A stretch of DNA of 64,000 nucleotides from Cladophialophora immunda (Eukaryota > Ascomycota > Eurotiomycetes > Chaetothyriales > Herpotrichiellaceae), in the NCBI RefSeq assembly GCF_000835495.1, contig NW_015622541.1:1736001-1800000 (forward strand). The letters run 5' to 3'. How positions within the stretch are numbered: position 1 is the stretch's first letter; every line of letters starts with the position of its first letter. The notes below the pieces were generated by a model, which was not told the DNA's origin, did no database searches, and worked only from the letters and a program-made list of their open reading frames with translations. The translations under genes and the position numbers were made by a program. Positions 33,337 to 44,864 of the stretch are shown here, one piece after another.

Positions 33337-33373
33337 AGAGCAGAGCAGAGTAGAGCAGCGCAGCGCAGCGCAG
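33337..33373. repeat. GCAGA/GCAGC pentamer repeat
   Basis: An AGAGC-type pentamer array that shifts into CAGCG pentamers, about seven units in total. Confidence 0.85.
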
Positions 33374-34593
33374 TACATACAGCATAGCACCGCACAGTAC
33401 CGCACATAGAAAGAAAGAACGAGAACGAGAATGTGAATGTTGAACCAAACCTGAACATATGCAGTTTCTCCCAACAAGTCATGCAAATGGACCTAGCAAA
33501 AACTCCAAAGCAGCTCGTGGCTATTCGAGTCGGGGAACGCAGGAGAGAGGGAAGGGTTATTAGACACGGGTTGTTAGGACGTGGACGAGTTGAGGGAAGA
33601 AGGAGGCAAGGGAAGAAGGGACAGCTGAACAAAAGAAGATCCTGCCGGCTTCTTCGCTCGTCCTTCTTTGGCAGGTTGCGGCAAAAGTGCAAGGAATGAA
33701 GATTCTTCTTCCGTTTGCTGGCAGTTAGTTGATGCCTGCCATTTGTTTTGCCCTTTTCGATATCGAGAGCTTTCCTGCACTTGACCTAATATCTGACTGG
33801 TTGACTGAGTGAGGCGAACCCAAGTATGCCCATAATTCCACCTCATTCTTTGATCGGTTCGATCCCGCCGTGTATTCATCCATCGATCAAAGCAAGGCCG
33901 TTGGCTGCTCCAACCGTAAAATTCTTCTGCCCAGTTTCGACAAAGGGTTCCTTGTTGGGAAGAAAAGGCGTAATCGCGTGCCCAAGGTCTCGATCTCGAG
34001 CCTCGCCAGTCCGAGCCAAACCATTTCACTCATCAGGGGGCATGCTAAATGTCCTCCTATCTTAACCCTCATCCGCAGCCGTGCCCGTTTAGCGAGTTGA
34101 ACGCCAATCCCCATCATCAAAATGCCCTTAGAGACATAAATCAATAACGCAAAACATAGTCTTTCTTGCGCGCAGCAGGGGGTATCATCGAAACATGTTG
34201 AATATCGTCAAGACGTAACCCGCGCCGTCATGAATTCTTTTTTGGTAAGAGACAAGGAAAAGGAAAAGCAGACAAGTCTTTCGCTTTCTGTGAGCACCAC
34301 ATAGCCGGCTATTTGGGGCAATCGGTTTTGCCCCAGAAATTGCCATCCTCTTCAAATGTAGTCAAAGAACAAAGACAGCCGAAGAAGATTTTCGACCCTG
34401 AGTCTGTTGAAAACCAGGAAATCGAAAAAAATCCTTCGCCGTCCCTCTAGCTCGGGAGAAAAAAGTGACACCTGCTCTCTCCCGTGGATATTTACTCCAA
34501 CAGAAAAACCCAATGCGATTAGATGGAACGCCGATGTTTCGTGATTCTTGCCATGATTTTCAGTGGTTGGCACGGAAAAACAAACAAGGAAAT

Positions 34594-34966
34594 CTAGAAC
34601 TTCAGGGGCTTGGCCTGTTCCCAGGTAAAGGTCTGGTCGGTGAAATGACCGTTCTTGGCAGTTCGGAAGTAAATGGGGTTGGTAAGGTTGAGCTCCTTGA
34701 CGATGACACCTGGTCTGAGGTCAAAGTTCTTGTGGATAATGTCAACAAGCTCAGCACTGGATTTGGTGCTGGTGCCGTAGGTCTCGACAAATAGGGAGAG
34801 TGGCTCAGCAACACCAATGGCATAGGAGAGTTGGACCAAGCAACGACGGGCGAGACCTGCGGCAACGAGCGATTTGGCGATCCAGCGGGCGAGGTAGGCG
34901 GCCGAGCGGTCGACTTTGCTATAGTCCTTGCCGGAAAAGGCACCACCACCGTGAGCTCCCCAGCCA

Positions 34967-35004
<38 letters not shown>

Positions 35005-35881
35005 AGCGTCGCCCTGGGGACCGCCGATAATGAAGAGACCGGATGGTTGGATATGGTAGATGGTCTTGTCGTCGAGGTATTTGGCGGGGATGACTTTCTT
35101 GATGATCTTCTCCAGAATCTCCTTTCGGAGGTCTTCGGTGGAGATGTCCTCAGAGTGTTGAGCCGAAATGACGACAGTATCAACTCTCAAGGGCTTGACA
35201 GCACCTCCATCATGAGCATATTCCACCGTGACTTGAGTCTTGGTGTCTGGTCGTAGCCAGGGAAGTTCACCAGACTTGCGGGCATTGGTCATGGCGGCGT
35301 TGAGTTTGTGAGCGAGCTGAATGGTCAGCGGCAAGAGCTCAGGCGTCTCGTCGGTGGCATAGCCAAACATAATGCCCTGGTCACCGGCACCCAACTTTTC
35401 TAGTGCCTCGTCATAGTGCAGACCCTGGGCAATGTCGGGAGATTGCTCTTCGATGGCGACGAGAACGTTGCAGGTCTTGTAATCGAATCCTTTGTCTGAG
35501 CTGTCGTATCCAATCTCCTTGATGGCATTACGGACAATCTTTTGATAGTCGAGGTGGGCCTTGCTCGTGATCTCACCAAAGACCATGATCATGCCTGTAA
35601 AATGTTAGGGGAATAGGAAGCGCGGTTTGGTGGGAGAAGAGATGGCGCACCAGTCTTCGTGGCAGTCTCGCAAGCCACCTTCGACAGAGGGTCGACTGCG
35701 AGGCAGGCATCGAGGATCGCATCTGAAACTTGGTCGCTGTGAATTCATGTCAGTCTCGACCCGTTGCGGACAGAGAACAAGGAGGGCCGTACGCAATCTT
35801 GTCAGGATGACCCTCACCGACAGACTCGGAGGTGAAGAGGAAGGTGTCGCCCTTGGACACTCCGTTGGCAAGACCGGTCAT
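34594..35881 (-). CDS. SAM2: S-adenosylmethionine synthetase, 3 exons
   Basis: This enzyme makes S-adenosylmethionine from methionine and ATP, the cell's main methyl donor, in the cytosol. Exons 35881-35793, 35736-35651 and 35594-34594 give 391 residues, normal for the family. The spliced start reads [20 protein letters not shown], then [20 protein letters not shown] across the first junction, with the catalytic His and the metal Asp. Other signatures are [15 protein letters not shown] (ATP-binding), [15 protein letters not shown], and [20 protein letters not shown] (the Gly-rich P-loop-like segment), followed by [10 protein letters not shown]. The introns are 56 nt each with GTACGG and GTGCGC donors. 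No regulatory RNA element was recognised in the leader. The gene is divergent from GPN3. Confidence 0.97.
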
Positions 35882-37436
35882 TGTGGCGGTAGTCGTCGTG
35901 ACTGGAGAGAGCGGGGGTTAGGCAAAGGTCAGAGAAAGAGAGTGCGTTTGTGTGCGGGTGTAGTGACAGATTGTCTCGAAAGAATGCGGAGGGAGGATAA
36001 GTAAAGGACGGCACGCCGAGTCCTTTTCCTTTGGCTTTTGGGAGGATATGTGCTTGGGGGAGCAAAGAGGAAGGGTAGCCCGGTCGAGGGAGAGAGTGTG
36101 AGAGTGTCGGTTAAGGAGATGAGATCGAGGGAATGGTAGAAGGGAGGACTAGTATTAAATCATAGGCAAAAGGGAAAAACTTGGGAGTGGGGGATGGATG
36201 CGTTTCCGGCGAGCCTGAGACGGAGAAACGGTGAGGAGAAAAAAAATCCAGCAGGGCGATGTCGTTATCACACCAAACGGAATCCACCCACAAGCCAGAG
36301 GTTAAGCCAAGGGACCAACCCACCTTGACCGGCATCGGCAGAGTTTGGCCTGGAAATCATGTCCCTGGACGTGGCTATGGGCTCCAGCTGCAGCCCCAGC
36401 AGCCCCGGCAGTCCCAATAGTCGCTCTCGGGGCACTAGGTACAGCACAAAGCCCACTAGGCACACAGCCAACGACAGTCCCAGGTGGCCCCATGCCGGCA
36501 CTCTGTTTCCCCTTCTCCTCTGCGCTGGTTGCTGCTGTTGCTGGGACGGCATCCTTTCTCTCTTCTCGGGCGGTGAGCAACGCTTTCTTTCCTGGCTCTC
36601 GAGGCCTTTGGGAGATTTGATTCGCCTCTCGTCTCGTCGGCGTTCGAGTGGACTTGGGGAGGGAGAATTGCGCAATCGTCCCCGACTTCAAAGGTCAGTC
36701 TCTTTCTGTTCTCCCCCTCACTAAACTGACTGTGGATAGGTATCCTATTACTCGTCCCGAGAAAAAGTTTCCGACTGGACGACTGCAAGGGCCCGTACAG
36801 GCTGAAAGGCGGTGGCAGAAATATCGTCGTCTATAATTTTTGCGGCCTTTTCCCTCGTATACGTGACGACGGAGATGATGAAGCAACACGGAAGAAGGAA
36901 AAGAGAACCAAAACACAACAACGAGTTCAACAGCCCCAAGTTCTCTGTCTGTCTTAAGACTGCAAACTCGAAGATTGTCACTCCAGCCTGCGGGACGCTA
37001 ACGCCTTTGGGAAACATCTGTGGTATGAGAGTGGCATGAGGTCCGACAGAAAGCCATCCAGTGAGACAGGCTCTGCACAGAGATTCACACTCTTGACCTT
37101 GCTACGTCACTACCGAATCCTCTCCTAGTTCCATCACGTCGAGAGAGGAGGAGAAGGAGGAGTAGACAAAGGGGAAGAGACACCTAGTGGTGAAAGGCAG
37201 GAGGACTTCATCAACGTCCACGAACGGTTCTACATCCATCAACGCGAAAGGCCCGACTGAGCACTGTTGAATCTGGGAACGCATATACGTGCAATCGCCC
37301 CGCGCCAACATCGTGAATCTCTTCTTTTTCACACAGAACTCTTGTCTCATCTTCTGCGCCAATTGCCCCTCGAGTTCAGCTCATCCACCATCACAAACCG
37401 ACAGACTCCGAAAAGCACAAGGAAAGCTAAGAAGAC
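35882..37436. promoter_or_regulatory. SAM synthetase/GPN3 divergent upstream region
   Basis: About 1.55 kb between two start codons. It contains pyrimidine- and purine-rich stretches fitting long leaders on both sides and several overlapping ORFs at 36268-36788 on both strands without recognisable features. No additional gene can be supported. Confidence 0.5.
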
Positions 37437-38393
37437 ATGTCGAAATTCGGTGTCCTCGTCACCGGTCCCGCTGGGGCCGGCAAAACAACCTTCTGTACCG
37501 CCCTCATCACCCATCTCCACCACAGCCGCCGTTCCGCCTTCTACGTGAATCTGGATCCGGCGGCCACCGACCTCAGCTACACTCCCGACCTGGACATCCG
37601 GGACCTGATCTCGCTTGAGGACGTCATGGAAGAGCCGCTCTCCCTAGGCCCCAACGGCGGGTTGATCTACTGCTTTGAATTCCTCCTGCAGAATCTCGAC
37701 TGGCTGGCCGAGGCCATCGACCCCCTGACAGAAGAGTACCTGATCATTTTCGACCTCCCGGGCCAGATCGAACTGTACACCCACATCCCCCTGTTGCCGG
37801 AGCTGGTCCGGTACCTCTCGCGCATGGGTCCGCTGAACATCTCGCTGTGCGCGGCGTATCTCCTCGAGGCGACCTTTGTGGTCGACAAGGCCAAGTTCTT
37901 CGCCGGCACCCTCTCCGCCATGAGCGCCATGGTCATGCTGGAACTGCCCCACGTCAACATCCTCTCCAAGATGGACCTGGTCAAGGACCAAGTCCCCAAG
38001 CGCGAGCTGCGCCGCTTCATCGACCCGGACGCCAACCTCCTCGACCAGGAGGACACCGGCCGCGAACTCCTGCCCAGCGCCAGCGCCAGCGCCGGCTCCG
38101 GCTTCGGCGGCCCGACGGGAATAGGAGCGCCAGAGTACACCGCATTGGACGTCGGCAATCCGCACGAAGTCGACAACATTATGTCTGGAGGATCGTTCAA
38201 GCAGCTCAACCGCGCCGTCGCCCGCCTGATCGACGATTTCAGCATGGTGTCCTTTCTGCAGCTGGATGTCAACGATGAGGAAAACGTCGGTGATGTGTTG
38301 AGCTACATTGACGACGCCATTCAGTTCCACGAGGCGCAGGAACCGAGAGACCCCAAGGAACCCGAGTTGGAGGACGCCCCCTGGGAGGACTGA
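37437..38393 (+). CDS. GPN3: GPN-loop GTPase 3
   Basis: A GPN-loop GTPase that, with Gpn1 and Gpn2, is needed for assembly and nuclear import of RNA polymerase II. It is a single exon of 318 residues. G1 is GPAGAGKTT (10-18), the diagnostic GPN loop is at 71-73 (LGPNGGLIYCFEFL), G3 is FDLPGQIELY and G4 is SKMD. FYVNLDPAATDLSYTPDLDI and LCAAYLLEATFVVDKAKFF are typical of the Gpn3 branch. The region after about residue 205 contains an Ala/Ser repeat (SASASAGSG) from a GCCAGC tandem run that looks lineage-specific. The C-terminus is acidic (EPRDPKEPELEDAPWED), as in fungal Gpn3. Confidence 0.95.
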   Translation: MSKFGVLVTGPAGAGKTTFCTALITHLHHSRRSAFYVNLDPAATDLSYTPDLDIRDLISLEDVMEEPLSLGPNGGLIYCFEFLLQNLDWLAEAIDPLTEEYLIIFDLPGQIELYTHIPLLPELVRYLSRMGPLNISLCAAYLLEATFVVDKAKFFAGTLSAMSAMVMLELPHVNILSKMDLVKDQVPKRELRRFIDPDANLLDQEDTGRELLPSASASAGSGFGGPTGIGAPEYTALDVGNPHEVDNIMSGGSFKQLNRAVARLIDDFSMVSFLQLDVNDEENVGDVLSYIDDAIQFHEAQEPRDPKEPELEDAPWED

Positions 38394-38696
38394 TTGGAGA
38401 ATGTGCCCGGAAACGGGTTGTGAGCATGAATGAGGCACTACTCACCCCAGTCGGGTTTCTCGGAGGAGGGGTCCATTACAACGAAGAAACTAAAAGCATC
38501 TTTTCAGCGTCGGCGTTGGCTGGTCGGCTTGGGGCTGGTTGTGCATGTCAAGGTCACGATCGGGAAGAGTAGAACAGATACCCAGAAATGAATTTTGTAC
38601 CATCGCGAAGTGGATTCCCCTCCATTACACCAATGCTGTTTTCAAACAAGACCTTTTTCCCCAATATACAACCCGTGAGGAAATCGAACTTCATGC
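38394..38696. other. Convergent intergenic region
   Basis: About 300 bases between the 3' ends of GPN3 and APQ12. Nothing is recognised. Confidence 0.6.
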
Positions 38697-39281
38697 TCAT
38701 GTCCACCCATAGCTACTTTTCCCCTTCGGCTTGCCTCGCCCGACAGGGACTTGTTGTCTTCCACCTCCATACGCACCCCAGGGGTTCTGATTCTGACCCT
38801 GACCCCGTGCGCCGTATCCATGTTGTGACCCGCCCCCCGCATACCACCCCGTCCGGTTGTCGGTCCCGTCGCCCGCGGCGTTCATGACTTTATCCTCGAC
38901 GAACCCCCAGACCAGGCCGACGAGCCACTCGGCGTCGGCCAGGGCCTTGTGCCACCCGTACCGGTTGACGTAGAAGACGCAGTTGAGCAGCACGAGCACC
39001 AGGGCGAGCTTCACCAGCAGGATCGCCCAGCCGATGACCGAGCGGCGGATGTAGTCGGCGATCTTCAGCGCGAGGTAGACGGCGAGGAGGAAGGCGGCCA
39101 GCGACACGATGTCGCCATTGGACGCGGCCGAGGCGACCGACATGGCCACGGGCGACAGGTGGTTGGACAGCGACTGCACGGGTTCAGGCAGGCGCGGGAG
39201 GATGTACGCGCTGTAGAGGTCCGCGAGGTGCCAGATGAAGGATGGCAAGGGAGGAGGCGGTGATGGCGGGGCCGAGGGCAT
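38697..39281 (-). CDS. APQ12: Nuclear pore assembly protein Apq12
   Basis: A nuclear envelope/ER membrane protein required for nuclear pore biogenesis and normal membrane lipid behaviour in yeast. It is a single exon of 194 residues. A short Pro-rich N-terminus precedes two hydrophobic segments (about 55-78, IVSLAAFLLAVYLALKIADY; and about 85-105, GWAILLVKLALVLVLLNCVF). The YVNRYGWHKALADAEWLVGL region that follows matches the family. The C-terminal 60 residues are Gly/Gln-rich and disordered, ending in a basic KPKGKSSYGWT. The length and two-helix layout fit Apq12; this is a family-level call. Confidence 0.82.
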   Translation of the reverse strand: MPSAPPSPPPPLPSFIWHLADLYSAYILPRLPEPVQSLSNHLSPVAMSVASAASNGDIVSLAAFLLAVYLALKIADYIRRSVIGWAILLVKLALVLVLLNCVFYVNRYGWHKALADAEWLVGLVWGFVEDKVMNAAGDGTDNRTGWYAGGGSQHGYGARGQGQNQNPWGAYGGGRQQVPVGRGKPKGKSSYGWT

Positions 39282-40312
39282 CGCACAGCTTTGGCAGGTT
39301 GATGTTGGAAGCGGCTTTGGAAATGTTCGTTCAGTGGGCGAGTTCTGAGGGCGCAGGTGAGGTGGGTAGGAGAGGCAGACGGACCACGCCGTATCTTTTA
39401 TACCAAGGGTAGTAGTAGTGAGAAGGCAGGTTTCTGATATTTAGATTGGTGAGTCTCGTATGTCTCTCAAGCGCCGAATACCGCGTCTGTATTTGTATCA
39501 CTCATGGTAGGTGGTTGAAGCCAGTTGTCATGTTAAGACATTAGGATTTGAATTCCTGCTTGTGTCGATGGCTGCAGACAAGTCTCATGGGTTCCTTCGG
39601 CGAAGACAGATCCGTGGCCACAATGTCGAGGATGTGTGGAGAGGAGGATTGAATGAGGCCAAAGAATATCAGCAACGGGCATGTGAAGGAGGCTTGGACA
39701 ATCGCGGGGAAGGTCGTTGCGTGGCTGGAGCAGCCTTTCGACGTCTCCGCCCGCAGGTTGCTATTTACTCCGTATTAATATACCTCAATTGATATTCCGG
39801 CAACTTGGACATTTATCGTGATCAATAAACGACTCGAAGGTTCGAACAGAACAGAGATATCGACATTCATTTGCCTTGTTCTTATATGTACGTCCCTTGC
39901 CTCATGGTCCGACTGAACATCCCACGGGTTTCAGGCAACAAACGTCCAAGATCTCGCTATCCAAGCCCAATGCTCTTTCTCCATCTCGTGGAGCTGTAAT
40001 TAGTATACTTTTGTGCTTTTGTACAAGGCGCTCCGTCTCAGCAGCGACTTCAACTGCCATCTCAACTCCAGGCAACACCCAGAACCCAACGTCTAATGAC
40101 TGGAGCTCCCGAACCGGCCAAATGTTCACTGTGCAACCAAAGGACATCAAATTCATCAAACCAAAAGGACAATAATGCACATGGCCCCCAACCCTTCGCT
40201 CAATATGTGATTCGTCCCATTAATATGCAATACGATGGGGAACAAAAAAGAAAACAGCTGCTTAGCCATCTCTATGCGACTCTTCTGGTGAGGATGCATG
40301 GGAGACAGGCCA
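39282..40312. other. Intergenic region
   Basis: About 1 kb between the APQ12 start and the 3' end of the coiled-coil gene, both on the minus strand. The middle (about 39750-39860) is AT-rich, with a TACTCCGTATTAATATAC-like stretch near 39766-39784. No gene is seen. Confidence 0.55.
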
Positions 40313-43271
40313 TTAATAATCCGAGGCGTAGTTAAAGTCGTCGTTGAGAAGCGTCTGTACTTTCTCTCGTTCCGCGGCGATGGCAGCTTCGAGCCGTCGC
40401 GTTTGGCGAAGTGCTTCGTCCCTGTTGATATGAATCAGCAAACAACCCTAAACTTTCGATTTGATGGGTCTCACCTTTCCGATTCCAGCTCAGCAACTCC
40501 CATCTGAGCCGTGTTCATACGTCCAACTACTTCTCCCATCTCCTTTTCTGCTTCCGAGAGGGCTTTCTCCAGCTCAGCCACCTTATTTTCCAGATATTCA
40601 GTCTTCAGTGCCTGTTGCAATGCAATGCCAGGGCCTGAAGTCGTCTGGTTGATACGGGGGCTCTTTTTAGAGTTTGCAAACATTGGCGACATTGGGGACC
40701 GGGGCGCTGGGCTCAAGTATCCTGGTGTCTTGTGCCCAGATTTCGTGCGCATCAGCTGGATATTGTGGCTCGCTCTGAGCACACGCACTTCCTCCTCGTG
40801 CTTCATGACGGCGGTCTCCGATTGCATTTGAGCGACGGTGATAACGTCTTCTAATTTGCGAAGCTTGGTTTGGAGTTCGTTGATTTGTTCAGCCGATGCT
40901 TGTTGATTCTGTTCACCCTTCTCCACGGCGGTTTTAAGTCGGTTCCTCAATGCGCCATTGGCTTGCATTTGCTTTCTGACTTGCGCGGCCAACGACTCAG
41001 ACCTTTGTGCAGACATTTCCAATTCGGTGGCAAGATCCTGCTCGTGCTTCAATGAGCCAAGCGATTCCTGCTGTCGGGCTTGGTCTCGCTGTTGTTCCAG
41101 TTGACGCAAGGCCTGCTCAAGTGTAGAGGAGAGGACCTCTGGTGCGCTCTCGTCACGGGCTTGTAAGAGCGTCTGTAAACTAGCGGTTTCCTGCTTGCTC
41201 CGGTCGAGGTCCATTTTCAATCCCGACAGTCCTTTCTCACACTGCCACTTTTGTTCAAGAGCGTCGTCCGCCCTTTTACGAAGGAGATTGATCTCCGAAC
41301 GCAGGGTCCGAACTTCCCGTTCATAACCTCCCTTTTTGGGCCCGTGTAAGGAAGCAGCTCGATCGCGTTCGGCTTCGGTGAGATTGAGACGCTTCTCAAA
41401 CAGTCGCCTTTGTGCCTCTTGTCTTCTTAACAAATACTTCACAGTTGAGTGCAAGGCGTTTCTTTGTTCTGTGACATCCTTCAGCTGATCGGCAAGTGAT
41501 TGCTGACTCTCTGGAGCAGTGCGATTAACCACAGAGTTTGACCTTGATAGCGAATTCGATCGGTTTGGCGTAGCTCTAGAGTTTGACCTATTCAAAATGG
41601 TATTTGACCTTTGTAGGCCGTTCCCACGACCTGGAAGCGTGGAAGTTCTTGGTGATTCAACGATCTCGCCTTCTTCCGCAATCGACTGAAACTGCATGTT
41701 CATCGCACGGGCACTCTGAAGGGCATTGTTTTCGTCTCGGAGACTCTGCAGTTCCTGCTGCATCCGTGTAAAATCGTAGTCTGATTTCTGTGATTCGGAC
41801 AAGCTCGTTTCGAGTCCCTCGATCTGTGAGCGAAGTTGAGGTACTACCTCATCCCGCAGGTTGTCTCTTTCGTTCCGGTGGTGTTCCAAATCGACGCGAA
41901 GAGCCGTCAGCAAGTCTTCAAAATTCTCCTTGATCTGCCTTTCTTCCATCAGCCGCCTTCTGGCGTCTTCGAGCGCCACTTCCAACTCCTTGGCCCTCGC
42001 GGTAATGTCCGCAGATTCGTTGTTGTCTCGACGGGACAGGGAGAGCTTCTGCTCCAGGATCTGTATATGGGATTCCAATGCCTGCCGGCTTGACCTTTCG
42101 TTTTGCCATTTTTGCGACATTTCGACCTTGAGCTGCGCTCGAAGCTGCTCCGACTCTCTTTTGATCCTCTGGATCTCTTCCTTCGGGTTTCCTTCACTCG
42201 TCGACGGCCTTATTGAACTCGTGCCAGAATCTGAAAAATAATCACTGGTGCGATCAGTTTCCCTGTTGATATTAGCGCCCTCTGTCTGGAGCTGTTCGAC
42301 CAGGTCCTCTAGATCCATCTCTCTTTTGATAGAATTAGCAAGTTCTGTGCTAATGTCGCGGAGTTCGGCCTCGAGCTTGGAGATTCGGTTGCCATCGTTG
42401 TTGACCAACGTCTGAGCGTACGTGCTTCCATCAAAGTCAATCGAGTCTTGAGAAGAGGGCTGTGATGTTGAAGGCCTCGGGACAGCCGAAGGGAATGGGT
42501 ATCCTTGTGAGGAATGTGCTGAAGCGTGCGGCGAAGGGCCATAGGGTGATGGCAGAGGGGACTTCCTATCCGAAATGTCTGTGACTGAGGATTCGGTGCT
42601 TGGTGAGGCGGCGGGTTTGCGGCTGAAGAATGAGGTAAACTTGCTACCTGGAGTCTGAGGTTTCTTCGCGTCGATCACCGTGAGTGATTTCGTGGATGAG
42701 GTCGAGTCCGTCCGCAGAGGCGGAGGCCTCGACCCAGGTTTCAGTCCCATGTCCTCCTCTACAATGACGTTGTCTACCGAGTAACCATTTGATCGTTGTG
42801 AGCCTTGCCTGCGCTTTGGCGAACCTGTGACGGCGTCACCGGCAGGTCGGGGGAGGGAAGCGTCTGTGGTTATCTTGTCCGGGTTGTTATCGCTTGTCTC
42901 CCTCTGATTGAGGACGGGTGAGGTGATATCAGGATTCCTGTTCGGGTCAGCTGGGAACCTGGGCGTTTGTACGACACGGCGAAAACGTACGTCTGCCTTA
43001 CAACATCAGAGGGAACTCTCTTTCTCCGTATGGTTTTCGAGGGTGACTCTATCCGCGTCTGAGTCTTCTGTGCCTCGGGTGATGTGAGAACAGGTGAGAC
43101 GTTAGAAGGGAGAGGTTTTCGGCGGACGGGGGAGGCTGAAGAGAAAGGTTTCAGAGCGGCGGAGATGGTGTTGGAAAGGGAGGGCAGCCGCTGAAGGGGA
43201 GGATATTCTTTTGGAGGTGGAGGAGGAGGAGGAGACGCAGAAGCGAAGCTTTGCGCATTATTGTCGTCCAT
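40313..43271 (-). CDS. Large coiled-coil protein of unknown function, 3 exons
   Basis: I cannot assign a function. Exons 43271-42991, 42937-40475 and 40421-40313 give 950 residues. The second junction (ELESER|DEALRQTRRLEAA) continues a heptad helix, which supports it strongly. The first uses a GTACGT donor and a 53-nt intron, joining VVRQT to NPDITSPVLNQ. The N-terminal ~270 residues are disordered, with a poly-Pro run, SP/TP sites and FTSFFSRKPAASPS. From about 280 to 930 the protein is nearly all coiled coil, with a Ser/Asn-rich break (SNSRATPNRSNSLSRSNS) and a patch PGYLSPAPRSPMSPMF near the end. The C-terminus NDDFNYASDY follows the last helix. Such proteins are often labelled 'M protein repeat' in fungal genomes, which says nothing about role. 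Confidence 0.82.
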
Positions 43272-44864
43272 GGTCGATAGTCTTCATGGAGGTGATTGGG
43301 GGGAGGTGGTGGTGGATGTTCCAGCTGCCGGTTGCGGACGGGCGGTAGAGAAAGGGAAGGGCGGACTCTCAGACGCTTTGACGCCCGTCTAGAGTAGCGA
43401 CATAGTTAGGGTCGTCGTTCGAGCATGTAGATCAGCCACATGCAAATAGCAATCCTAGAATGGCAGTGATAGCGCGCCGGTGGAGAGAAAGAAGAAGTGA
43501 GAGGATGGTCTAGGAGAGGATCCGCGTGGTTGATGGAGGTGGATGGTGCTCTCAGGTGTTTTCAGAAGCGGAATAGCCCTGCGTTGCTGATCGCCTCCTC
43601 ATTGGATCCGCCGCAGATTGCCTCAGCTAATTCTCGACAAGCGGCTACTGTCTGGCACACCGTCTCGAGCGTCTCCTGGTTCTGTGCTTGATGAGGGAGA
43701 GCAAAGCGAGATTGTTGACTCTCGCTTTTCATTGAAGCGGTTGAGCAAGTGGCTGCGATGCTTGAGCATTGATTGTTTGCGCGGGAAAGTGCAGCTCGGT
43801 AAGCACATACAATTCCATCCAACTCGCAGTCTCACGGCCTGCATCCTCTCGACCCTACTCTAAGCTACTCGCACGAAGTAACTCTCCAGGATCTGTGACG
43901 CTTCAAGGCTCTCCCACCTCCCGAAATCTACGCCGGAACCTGTCCACCTATCAATTTGCCTCTCTTTTCATCCTTGGTCGAATAATAGAGAGAGACCTTG
44001 GTCTACCGCACCCTTCAGCTTCAGCTTCAGCTCAGCTCCAGTCCAGCTCCCATCCTGCCGCCCCTTCTTCGGACCGAGACCAGCTCTTCGTCTTATTCCA
44101 TCCTGTATGGAGCACAACTATGCCGCGAAGCACTCTCCACATACTGCCCACCGCCCGCGTCTTGCCTTTGCTCGCGAATTCGCGCTGGAAACTTCCTTCG
44201 GATTAAGAGTAGGGGATACTTCATGGATATTTTATACCTCGCGTCAGTTGCCCGCAAATCTGTCGATCCCATCTTGGAGTGCATGCATGACTGGGGACAC
44301 CCACCGCCCGGAGATCTCGAGGACCGACCAGTGGGAGACTTTTCTGGCGAGAGACGCGATCCTTGGCAGGGGGGGATTACCCTTCTCGTGCCAGACATGC
44401 CAGCCTAGCTTTTCTGGGTATCGTAGTGTCTCGCTGTCCTTTCTTTTCCCCCAAAACCCTTTTGCAAGGTCAAAATATGGTTTCGGCTGTGGTGGTCGGA
44501 ATACCAGCTTGGGATCGGCCTGAGGAGTATTCGAGTCGATCACACGGGCAGGAAATGGGATAATAAGTGCACGAACGACACCCGCAGGCCTTTGACGCGT
44601 GGAAGATTTCTCCCCAAGCGCAAGATGGAAGCATGTAGTCGGCCCTATACGGAGCACGGAGCACGGAGTTCGGAGTATAATTAAGGGGCCATTGCTTCTA
44701 AAAGACCTGTGGAGCGTTCTTTCCTTTCTCTCTTATACAGCAACCAAAAGCAATGCGTCTTTGCCGCCACAAACCACGACTCTAGAGGAATCAATGTCTC
44801 GGCCATGATCAACCCGTTTCATGGCCTCAATCAGCGCCGAACTTCGTGCCAAAAGCCCAGCCAC
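43272..44864. other. Upstream region of the coiled-coil gene
   Basis: About 1.6 kb. It holds a CTTCAG repeat at about 44012-44033 and an ACGGAGC tandem repeat at about 44651-44680. Many overlapping short ORFs exist, none with family features. No RNA gene is seen. Confidence 0.5.
44651..44682. repeat. Short ACGGAGC/ACGGAGT tandem repeat
   Basis: Four consecutive heptamer-like units (ACGGAGC, ACGGAGC, ACGGAGT, TCGGAGT), bordered on each side by TAT/ATA. Similar 'CTCCGTA' words recur at about 39768 and as a palindrome at about 53919-53930 (TACTCCGGAGTA). Confidence 0.7.

Larger units (their letters stand above)
32724..34593. other. Convergent intergenic region, kinesin/SAM synthetase
   Basis: About 1.9 kb between two 3' ends. 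It contains at least four distinct microsatellites between 33001 and 33373, listed separately. The rest, 33450-34593, is unremarkable; ORFs there do not look coding. Confidence 0.6.

Noticed and set aside
36268..36788. Overlapping long ORFs on both strands upstream of SAM synthetase
   Set aside because: Three frames are open at once, a sign of biased composition rather than a gene; no family match.
37644..38438. 264-codon minus-strand ORF opposite GPN3
   Set aside because: A shadow of GPN3, whose GTPase motifs are complete on the plus strand.
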